From JABDBL01 sp963845445 (lineage in GTDB: Bacteria; Cyanobacteriota; Vampirovibrionia; Obscuribacterales; Obscuribacteraceae): a DNA stretch of 64,000 bases. The stretch covers positions 806,001 to 870,000 of the forward strand of contig CAWJSE010000002.1 in the NCBI GenBank assembly GCA_963845445.1, read 5' to 3'. The translations under genes and the position numbers were made by a program. This document shows positions 56,801 through 64,000 of the stretch, one piece after another (position 1 is the first letter of the stretch; each line of letters starts with the position of its first letter). Below the pieces are notes generated by a model. It was not told the origin of the DNA and made no database searches. It worked only from the letters and a program-made list of their open reading frames with translations.

Positions 56801-59800
56801 TGGCACAGGTTATTGAAGATACTCCGATACGTTCGGATGGTGACGAGCGAGATGAATTACAAATCGTTGACCTAGAAAGTGTGCTCGATGAATGTCTAGC
56901 AAGTGGTTTTCCTTCTCGCAGACTTAAATGGCATTATAGAAGCAGACATGAGTCATTAATCGCTTTTTCTAATCGAAAGTTCTACGATGGTGAATTACTA
57001 ACATTTCCTGCCCGGATACCGGTATCGAAGAGCGCGGCCTTACTTTCCAATATGTGGGCGGCGTATATGAGGGCGGAGGCGTAAATCCCACAGAAGCTCG
57101 AATAGTCGCCGATGCTGTATGTCAACATATTAAAGAACATCCAGATTTATCCTTAGGCGTAGGAACATTCAATATTAAGCAACAAACGCTTATTAAAGAT
57201 GAACTTGATCGGCGAAGACGAGAAGACCCTTCTTTAGAATTTTTCTTTGCTCGAAAAGGCGAAGAAGAATTTTTTGTAAAAAATCTTGAGAACATTCAAG
57301 GCGACGACCGTGACGTAATTTTTTTGAGCATTACCTATGGCCCGGGCAGCGACGGGAAGATACGATATAACTTTGGGCCAATAAACGGAACTAATGGCTG
57401 GAGAAGATTGAATGTTATTCTTACTCGCGCCAAACTGAGACTCAAAGTTTTTTCCTCTATGCGAGCAGACAATATTGATCCCAGTCGAGCAACAAGCGAT
57501 GGCGCTCGTTATTTACGTGATTTTCTTAACTTTGCTGAGCGGGGCATATTGAGTGCACCGGAAGTAGACGACAAAGCACTTATTCAGTCTCCCTTTGAAA
57601 AAGCAGTTTATGAGGAATTAACCAAGCACGGTCTAAGACTGGTACCTCAAGTTGGACAAGCCGGTTATCGGATAGATTTTGGTGTCTTGGATGAAGAAAC
57701 GCGCGGGCGCTTTCTACTCGGCATTGAGTGCGACGGTGCAACTTATCATAATGCTGCGACAGCTAGAGATCGAGATCGCTTACGGCAGAAGGTATTAGAA
57801 GATCTTGGTTGGAGGCTGATCAGAATATGGTCTACAGATTGGTACCACAACCAAGACTCACAGATTAAACGTGTACTTGATTGCATAGCTGCACAGAAAG
57901 GGGGTATCGGATCGAACTTACCGGAAGCGCGTTCAAACGGTAACGGACATGATTTTACATTGCCAGAAGAACAAGTTAGCCCAAATATTACTAATGAAAA
58001 GCCCTCTGTAATTATTACCAATCCTCAGAATAGCACGGCGGTATGTGCGACAAACGTATCTAATACGCCAGAACTCGTTCCGTATAAATTTACACCTGTG
58101 CAAATTCTAGGTGACATACAAGATTTTAATGCGCGTCCTGACCACGCAATTTTAACCGTAATGAAATCTGTAATTGAGCACGAGGCACCTATCCATAAGG
58201 AAGAATTAAAGCGCCGGGTTGCCGCACACTGGCAAATTTCACGCATTGGCGCACGTATTAATATGAGACTTGATCGATTATTACAAAAACTGCTGCGGGA
58301 CAAGGTAGTATTTTTCAAAGGGGATTTTGTATGGATAACTGGAGAAACGGATATTGCGCCTAGAGCACGTGACGTTGATAGTTATGCATTTTCTGCTGAA
58401 TCACTGCCACCGGAAGAGTTAGATGCATCTATAAGATATATTCTTGCAGATGGAAAGCCGCGAAATAAAGAAGAGCTGGTAACAGAAGTGGTAAAAGCAC
58501 TCGGTTTTGGCCGGGCCGGTCAAAAACTCTCAGAGTATGTTCGAGCAAGCATACAACTATTGCTCGAAAATTCTTTACTTGAACCTTGCAGTACCGGGCT
58601 GAGACTGGCAACCAATAATCAAGTACAAAAAACTGAAGCTAATCTTGTAGAAACACAAAAAAAAAGTACTGACGACGATATTGGTATCGCAAGTGATGAA
58701 TCAGTCAACAAAAAATCCCTAGAGGAAGATGACGACGAAGTTTTTGGTACTGGAAACGCAGTGCCCAATGCAAAAGCAGAATCCATTAAGCCCAAAGTTG
58801 TGAGAGAATCAACTGTCGGACTCGTCACACAAGTATTGTTTTGGTTGAATATAGCATTGTTCTATACGATGCTTCATCGAACAGGGATGCAATCTTTATT
58901 TAATCCAAGCGTACATACTCTTTTGATCTCTGGCGCAGACTATGGGCCATTGACTGCAAGCGGTGAATATTGGCGAACGATCACTTCTATGTTTGTTCAC
59001 ATAGGGCTATTTCATTTAATTATGAATATGGCCACCCTTTCTAGCTTTCGCCAGTTTTGGAGCTTTGTTTTGGCTCTCCAAAATTTTTGTTTATTTATCT
59101 GCTCTCTGGAATTGCCGGTTCACTTACCAGTCTTTTTTGGAATCCTACAGCAATTGGCGCTGGGGCTTCTGGTGCACTTTTTGGGGCATTAGGAGCGGAG
59201 ATGGTATTTAATTTTGTACATCGTAAACACTTACCGGCTGCTGCAATACAGGCAACATATCAGTACCCAATCATGTTAATCATTTATTGTTTAGCTGCTA
59301 TGTTCTTAAAGCTTCCCATCGACAATGCTGCACATGTAGGTGGATTTGTTTTTGGCATTTTAGCTGGCTTTGCAGTTATGCCTAGGGTAATTGGACAAAC
59401 ACAATGGCGTCTGGAAGATTTTCTCCGGGTCATTTTAGTTGTTGCCGGTCTGACCTACTTTGGAAAATTTGCGATAGAAAAACATTCAGATAGTCCAGCT
59501 ATTAAAGCTCATATCGAAGTGAACAAAGGCTCGGAACTGATTAGGGCAGGTAAATATCGAGAAGCTCTTTCATCTTTAAACCGTGCGGCGCGCCTTGAGC
59601 AGTCAGATCCATACGTTTGGTCAGAGAAAGCCACTGCATACAGACGCTTGCATCTTTATTCAAAAGCGATAGATAGTGCCACCATAGCAATAAAATTAGA
59701 TCCTGAAAACAAAGATGCTTTATTAATGCGTGGCGAGAGCTATCAAGAACTTGGAAATCACCGCAAAGCAATTGGCGATTTCAACGCTATCCTAGATTTA

Positions 59801-60145
59801 AACCATAACATGACGGAAGCCTGGAGTGACAAAGCTCGCAGCCGTTTGGCATTATCAGAATATGATCGAGCTGTCCTGGATGCTACCAAAGCTACAGATG
59901 TCCAGTCACCATCTCCGGCTGCCTATGACACTCTTGGTTTGGCGTACATGCACCGTAAGCAGTATGAAGATGCAATGGAAGCGTTCAACAAAGCAATAGG
60001 GCTAGATCCCAAAGACGGCTCTGCATACTATTACCGCTCGCTTGTCTATAAGAAGCGCGGAAAGCGTGCTCTCGCCGATCAAGACGCTAAACAAGCCCGT
60101 GCACTCGGCTATGCTCCAGAGGCTTGGGAAAGACAACTCTTTTAA
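53860..60145 (+). CDS. DUF4011-SF1 helicase-Vsr-like nuclease-DUF3320 protein joined to a rhomboid protease and TPRs (two -1 frameshifts)
   Basis: About 2,095 codons if two single-base losses are repaired. DUF4011 start: LSRWKQKLIDQTLRNPLLNF. SF1 helicase: Walker A GPPGTGKSQT (about residue 314), DEASQ (about 943), GDTKQLPPT, then motifs V/VI (LENIQGDDRDVIFLS, LNVILTRAK). PD-(D/E)xK/Vsr-like nuclease (about 1240-1340): YRIDFGVL, LGIECDGATYH. DUF3320 follows, then an acidic linker, a rhomboid domain (GEYWRTITSMFVHIGLFHL; catalytic GASGALFG Ser and AHVGGFVFG His) and about five TPRs. The frame is lost near 57009 and 59054; adding one base each restores S-P-D-T-G-I-E-E and R-Q-F-L-E-L-C-F-G. From 57054 to 59054 nuclease, DUF3320 and the rhomboid start are one unbroken frame with no internal start signal. 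DUF4011-helicase-Vsr is a reported antiphage architecture (Hhe); the rhomboid fusion is new to me. Start chosen at ATG 53860 (AGGTGA upstream). Confidence 0.85.
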
Positions 60146-60197
60146 AACACCACAGGAAAGAAGTGATTAGATGGACAATTTATCAGGAGAACAAGTA

Positions 60198-60935
60198 ATG
60201 AAAGAGGCTAAAACCACTGGTTGTTCAAAACATGGACACCCAGAATTTGTTATGTCTTATGACGAGCAAATTGTCGTGCAACCCTGGATAGATTGGCTTA
60301 CTGCGCTTTTAGAACAACTAGTGGCTGAAGGTACAATCTACAAAACAGAAGAGACATTTAAAATCGGATGGATGACAACGAAATTAGTTGAGCAATCACC
60401 GGGGCTCTTGTCTATATATGAGCCAGACTTTTCTCAATTACCCGCTAATGATATTTTGGATTTAAATTTTCATTGGGTCAAGTCAGTGACAAGGGCTCTA
60501 AGAGATTTACATACTCAGAAGTATGTGGCTGAAAGCGTAGGGCTTGACGAGATGATTGATTTCCCGGGTTATGATCAAGCAGCTAGAGTATGCATGAAAT
60601 TTCCCACCTCTTCAGGATTTATTCTTTCACGAGATAAGCCTATACAAGAAATTCCAAACGACTCTGGTTGGTGCTTGCTGTGCACTGACAAGGGATGTGA
60701 TCATACTCGCGAAGATAATATCGGTCTTGCTAGGCTATATGAGGGTGCAGTTTGTAAAGAAGCTATCATCGAATATTTAGCCTTGCCTGTTGGAACAACC
60801 GTTATGCAGACGAATAAACCGAAACAAATTACGATTAGCTTGAACGATAAACCACTTGTTATTCAGCAAGGAAGTTATCTTCAACAAAAGATGGGCTTAA
60901 ACTCACCAACAAAACCGCGGTGGAAATTTTGGTAA
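60198..60935 (+). CDS. DUF2185/Imm33-like protein
   Basis: About 245 residues. AGGAG lies 8 nt before ATG 60198; an earlier ATG at 60171 gives 254 residues. The C-terminal domain has a pattern close to DUF2185 (Imm33-type immunity fold): SGFILSRDKP, NDSGWCLLC, EDNIGLARL and ALPVGTTV. The N-terminal half is helical (IDWLTALLEQLVAEG). Imm33-type proteins neutralise secreted toxins in some polymorphic-toxin loci; others have unknown roles. It directly follows the giant fusion gene (52 bp). Its last 128 codons are duplicated at 62335-62718. Confidence 0.72.
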   Translation: MKEAKTTGCSKHGHPEFVMSYDEQIVVQPWIDWLTALLEQLVAEGTIYKTEETFKIGWMTTKLVEQSPGLLSIYEPDFSQLPANDILDLNFHWVKSVTRALRDLHTQKYVAESVGLDEMIDFPGYDQAARVCMKFPTSSGFILSRDKPIQEIPNDSGWCLLCTDKGCDHTREDNIGLARLYEGAVCKEAIIEYLALPVGTTVMQTNKPKQITISLNDKPLVIQQGSYLQQKMGLNSPTKPRWKFW

Positions 60936-60939
60936 TAAT
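60550..60939 (+). repeat. 390-bp direct repeat, copy 1
   Basis: Matches 62333-62722 over 390 bp with one difference noticed (A versus G, giving Lys or Glu). Covers the C-terminal domain of the DUF2185-like gene. Confidence 0.92.
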
Positions 60940-60942
60940 ATA

Positions 60943-61040
60943 GCCAAAGCACAAATTTTATTTGAAGCTCATGCCTTTAGCTGTGCCCGAGAGGCTTGGG
61001 AACGGCAGCTATTTAAAGAACAACAAAGGGGAAATGAAAA
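60943..61040 (+). pseudogene. Degenerate copy of the fusion protein's C-terminal end
   Basis: One frame encodes AKAQILFEAHAFSCAREAWE and RQLFKEQ. The REAWERQLF segment is very close to the last residues of the TPR region of the giant gene (PEAWERQLF, ending 60145). No start, so a remnant from duplication. Confidence 0.55.
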
Positions 61041-61043
61041 TAT

Positions 61044-61585
61044 ATGGTACAAACTTACGTAATTATTCTGGAAGAGGCTAAGACTGCTTTTGAACAAGGC
61101 AAGACTGATGTTGCTGAGAAAAAAATAGCCGCTTGTATTAATGAAATTGAAACGGAATCCGCAAGGACAAAAACTATGCGTTCCCACCCGTTTGTTCAAG
61201 GAGTCCGTTTTGAAGCATGTGAATTACTTGCCCGAATTCGTGCTCAACAAAATCGCTTCGATGATTCGTTAAAGCTTATGATAGATGTACTTAATAAGAG
61301 AATTGTGGTTGACGGATATGAGGGCAAAATCGATTGGACTGATCCAGTTCAGATGTCAGAAGTGATTAGAGACTGGAAATCAAAAGCACTTAATTCGGAG
61401 GTTGGTGTGTTTTTTCAACAATGGCAAACAGACTTTAACTCCAGATTGAGAATCGTATCTCGGATTTGGAGAGAAAATGTGGCAATGTGAATTTGGCTAT
61501 TTTATGGGAGCAAGCATCTGAACGTTGCCTTGATCTAAAGCAAGAATCCTCAGACGACACATGGGCACGTTGGTTGCGAAGTTGA
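61044..61585 (+). CDS. TPR-like helical protein (frameshift near 3' end)
   Basis: The first 135 residues (MVQTYVIILEEAKTAFEQGK...) are helical with TPR character (EACELLARIRAQQNRFDDSL). The frame would stop at 61490, but near 61447 one base appears missing. Beyond it the adjacent frame is clearly coding: ENRISDLERKCGNVNLAILW, then SDDTWARWLRS and TGA at 61583-61585. AAGGGGA upstream is a fair ribosome site. Function unknown; sits between the DUF2185-like and PP2C-like genes. Confidence 0.65.
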
Positions 61586-61621
61586 CTTGTAGGCTTGTTG
61601 AACGAAAACGAGGTTAATAAC

Positions 61622-62326
61622 ATGACTAGTTCTATCTATACACGTGCATTCTGTGCAGGAACAGTTTTTCCATGGTCTTCGCGAAGTTATATAAGCAACG
61701 ATAAGAAATTAATTGCTGTTGCGCAAGGTGCAAGGCAATGGGACGATAACGAGGACTCCAGTGTTGAAAAATTTTTTTGGCATCTAGATCATTTGTATAA
61801 TTCTCAAGAGAGTAGTACTATCTCTTGTGACTTTGTTCAGAATCTGAAAGACGCAGCATACAAATGCGCTGCTAAAGATATAGACTATTTTGACAATTTA
61901 GTAATAAGTGTTATTGCATTAGCTTTAATAGAAAATGGTATTGGGAATCTCCTCCATGCTGGAGACTGCCGGGCTTATTTATTGCGCGACAGCGAATTAA
62001 GTCAGCTTAGTACTGATCAAACTATGGTAACGGAAATGATAAAAGCTGGAAGATTGTCTCAAGAAGCTGCACGAACAAATCCATACCGTCATCTTGTGAC
62101 AAATGTGCTAGGTCAAAAAGATTCCCGAATCGATACCATTGCTCTACAATTACAAGATGGTGATCGATTGTTGCTCTGTACGTCAAAATTAGCTGAGATA
62201 TATGAAGACTCAGAATTAAAAAACATTTTGGAGGTAAGCGGAAATTGTTTAGAACAAATTCCATCTCCGATAGTGCCTGAAAAAAATTTAGATTGGGCTG
62301 CCGTTGTTTTAGACTATAAAAATTAA
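61622..62326 (+). CDS. Degenerate PP2C-family protein (probable pseudophosphatase)
   Basis: About 234 residues from ATG 61622 (GAGGT 7 nt upstream). The PP2C core is clear: NLLHAGDCRAYLLRDSELSQ, LSTDQTMVTEMI, HLVTNVLGQK and DGDRLLLCTSKLAE. However, the metal-binding motif usually read as A-D-G-M-G-G is here AQGARQWDDN, and the final D-N is DW (NLDWAAVVLDY). Loss of these Asp residues suggests a non-catalytic regulator that binds a phosphoprotein or partner. Its role in the neighbouring cluster is unknown. Confidence 0.78.
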   Translation: MTSSIYTRAFCAGTVFPWSSRSYISNDKKLIAVAQGARQWDDNEDSSVEKFFWHLDHLYNSQESSTISCDFVQNLKDAAYKCAAKDIDYFDNLVISVIALALIENGIGNLLHAGDCRAYLLRDSELSQLSTDQTMVTEMIKAGRLSQEAARTNPYRHLVTNVLGQKDSRIDTIALQLQDGDRLLLCTSKLAEIYEDSELKNILEVSGNCLEQIPSPIVPEKNLDWAAVVLDYKN

Positions 62327-62332
62327 GTACCT

Positions 62333-62722
62333 AGATGATTGATTTCCCGGGTTATGATCAAGCAGCTAGAGTATGCATGAAATTTCCCACCTCTTCAGGA
62401 TTTATTCTTTCACGAGATAAGCCTATACAAGAAATTCCAAACGACTCTGGTTGGTGCTTGCTGTGCACTGACAAGGGATGTGATCATACTCGCGAAGATA
62501 ATATCGGTCTTGCTAGGCTATATGAGGGTGCAGTTTGTAAAGAAGCTATCATCGAATATTTAGCCTTGCCTGTTGGAACAACCGTTATGCAGACGAATAA
62601 ACCGGAACAAATTACGATTAGCTTGAACGATAAACCACTTGTTATTCAGCAAGGAAGTTATCTTCAACAAAAGATGGGCTTAAACTCACCAACAAAACCG
62701 CGGTGGAAATTTTGGTAATAAT
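62333..62722 (+). repeat. 390-bp direct repeat, copy 2
   Basis: Near-identical to 60550-60939, so a recent duplication that spans the intervening 1.4 kb gene pair. Confidence 0.92.
62335..62718 (+). pseudogene. Truncated duplicate of the DUF2185-like protein
   Basis: Encodes 127 residues identical to the last 127 of the protein at 60198-60935 except one Lys-to-Glu change. It has no ribosome site at its first ATG and no N-terminal half, so expression is doubtful. A free C-terminal domain would still carry the DUF2185-like motifs and could be functional if translated from the preceding gene. Confidence 0.75.
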
Positions 62723-62800
62723 GATAGCCAACGCGTAAATTTTATTTGATAGACTGTAGCTTAAAATTCACATATTACAATATCGGACTCTCTAACTTCC

Positions 62801-63190
62801 ATGACTACTCATATTACTAAAATTCTATTTGGCTTGATTGCTGAGATTATCATTCGCGTAGTCGATCTAATCAGTTTTCTTGTATTTATATGGTGTTTTC
62901 TGCACTGGTTTCCCTCTATCAAATGGTCGGAACCGCCATTTAAGACACTTGACTATCTGGTGCACCCAGTAATTCAGCCTTTCAAGAATATCCTTCCGCC
63001 CTTCGGGCATATTGATCTTTCGCCCTTGCTCGCAATTATTGCACTAGAATTTATCAGTCGTGGTGGTGTATATATATTGACTCGTCCCATTACCCCTACT
63101 CGATCAGGAAACAAGGGCAAAGTACGCAAGAAAAGACTACGGAAAATAAGAACAAGGAAGAGGATTTATAGCAGACCATGGAAAAAATAG
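62801..63190 (+). CDS. YggT family membrane protein
   Basis: A 129-residue protein with two membrane segments (AEIIIRVVDLISFLVFIWCF and SPLLAIIALEFISRGGVYIL) separated by the family motif (HPVIQPFKNILPPFGHIDLS). The C-terminus is very basic (KVRKKRLRKIRTRKRIYS). YggT/CCB3 proteins are linked to membrane protein or cytochrome assembly and cell-shape roles; exact function varies. The basic tail is an unusual extension. The next gene begins inside its last codons. Confidence 0.85.
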   Translation: MTTHITKILFGLIAEIIIRVVDLISFLVFIWCFLHWFPSIKWSEPPFKTLDYLVHPVIQPFKNILPPFGHIDLSPLLAIIALEFISRGGVYILTRPITPTRSGNKGKVRKKRLRKIRTRKRIYSRPWKK

Positions 63191-63864
63191 CCAAATCGGA
63201 TAACGATGCTCTCACGCAAGCAGAAATATTATTAGCAGAATGCAAATATGATGAGGCTATAACTTTTTTTAGTCAGGCAATTACTCTTAATCCACAAAAC
63301 GCAGCAGCTTACAATAATCGTGGAATAGCCTATTGTCAGCTAGGACAATTTCAGAAAGCAATTGATGATTTTAGCAAATTCCTAAACATAGAGCCTAGCG
63401 GCGGTGGCACATACAGCAATCGTGGTGCTTGTTATGCTGAACTAGAACAGAATAATAAGGCTATTGATGACTACAATCAAGCGATTAAATATAATCCTGA
63501 AGATGCCCAAGCCTACTATAATCGAGGAATTAGCTATGGGCAAATGGGACAGCCTCAGCAAGAACTTGATGACTATAGCGCTGCAATTAAAATTGATCCT
63601 AAATTTGCCGGTGCATACTACAATCGTGGAGATGCTCATATTAGGCAAGGTCAGTACGACAAAGCAATTGATGATCTTAACGAGGCTATTAATCTTGAAC
63701 CCAATTATGCAGAAGCCTATTGGAATCTTGCCGTAGCTTATCAACATTTAGGTAAAACTGAGCTGGGAGATAAATGCGCTGCAAAAGCTAAGGAATTAGG
63801 TTACGCACCGCCTAATAATTGGTTGTCCTTAATTGTTAACTCGATTAGAAGGTTTTTCCCTTGA
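63178..63864 (+). CDS. TPR protein
   Basis: A 228-residue soluble protein of about five tandem TPR units (AYNNRGIAYCQLGQFQKAID, AYYNRGISYGQMGQPQQELD, AYYNRGDAHIRQGQYDKAID) ending in a hydrophobic/basic tail (LSLIVNSIRRFFP). The end motif AKELGYAPPNNW resembles ARALGYAPEAWE of the giant fusion protein, so the two TPR arrays share ancestry. Its ATG overlaps the YggT gene by 13 bp. Partners unknown. Confidence 0.88.
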   Translation: MEKIAKSDNDALTQAEILLAECKYDEAITFFSQAITLNPQNAAAYNNRGIAYCQLGQFQKAIDDFSKFLNIEPSGGGTYSNRGACYAELEQNNKAIDDYNQAIKYNPEDAQAYYNRGISYGQMGQPQQELDDYSAAIKIDPKFAGAYYNRGDAHIRQGQYDKAIDDLNEAINLEPNYAEAYWNLAVAYQHLGKTELGDKCAAKAKELGYAPPNNWLSLIVNSIRRFFP

Positions 63865-64000
63865 AAGACCGCCTTGTATTTTGCCTGCTGTCACTAAAGT
63901 ATAACAAGTGTCGGCAAATATCATCACCCAAGAAGGTAAGCATTGAGTCAAGTTGATTTAAAGGTGCTATTTGATTGCATAGCTTGAGTTGCCTGCTACT
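63865..64000. other. Right edge, non-coding
   Basis: 136 bp after the TPR gene without recognisable feature. Confidence 0.4.

Noticed and set aside
1..64000. CRISPR arrays
   Set aside because: No series of regularly spaced repeats of 20-40 bp was seen; only the short tandem 9-bp repeats at 7724 and the large direct repeat at 60550/62333.
1..64000. rRNA genes or replication origin
   Set aside because: No rRNA-like stretch, dnaA box cluster or typical origin gene context was recognised.

Overview
The window comes from a Gram-negative-type bacterium of low-to-moderate GC. It has lipid A genes (lpxC, lpxD), a periplasmic chaperone, and a BamA/Omp85 with three POTRA domains. An efp-accB-accC operon, a phytochrome-type kinase with an Rcp1-like regulator, and a YggT protein point to the cyanobacterial side of the tree. 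A non-photosynthetic relative such as Melainabacteria/Vampirovibrionia is my best guess (inference, not proven).

Layout. 0-6.9 kb: envelope biogenesis (lpxC-lpxD-ompH-bamA, reverse), tmk, small secreted or membrane proteins. 7-9 kb: small secreted proteins and a broken SDR gene. 9-16.5 kb: glycogen-to-trehalose module (glgX divergent from treZ-treY). 16.5-25.4 kb: histidine kinases, response regulators, Ku, zinc ribbons and stress or membrane proteins. 25.5-31.4 kb: an IS66 element whose tnpC is interrupted by a Recombinase-In-Trio (RIT) element. 31.4-34.4 kb: lone sigma-4 domain, zinc ribbon, CsbD and other stress proteins. 34.6-40 kb: tRNA-Met, accC-accB-efp and valS. 40-46.1 kb: secreted coiled-coil, TPR and VWA proteins, and an ATP-grasp pair. 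46.3-53.3 kb: an integrative element in tRNA-Arg with integrase, a 40-bp att duplication and unusual cargo (HEPN-like proteins, a nucleotidyltransferase pair, a secreted protease). 53.7-63.9 kb: a very large DUF4011-helicase-nuclease-DUF3320 protein apparently continuous with a rhomboid protease and TPRs, followed by a DUF2185-like protein, a TPR-like protein, a degenerate PP2C, a truncated DUF2185 duplicate, YggT and a TPR protein.

Two points matter most. First, the helicase-nuclease-rhomboid-TPR polypeptide and its neighbours are the best candidate for an undescribed (possibly defence) system. Second, at least fourteen single-base shifts break otherwise well-conserved genes, including essential valS (four +1 shifts) and accC. 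Meanwhile about 12 kb of large genes near the left end are intact. Uncorrected sequencing indels are the simplest explanation, so every frameshift or pseudogene call here should be read with that in mind.
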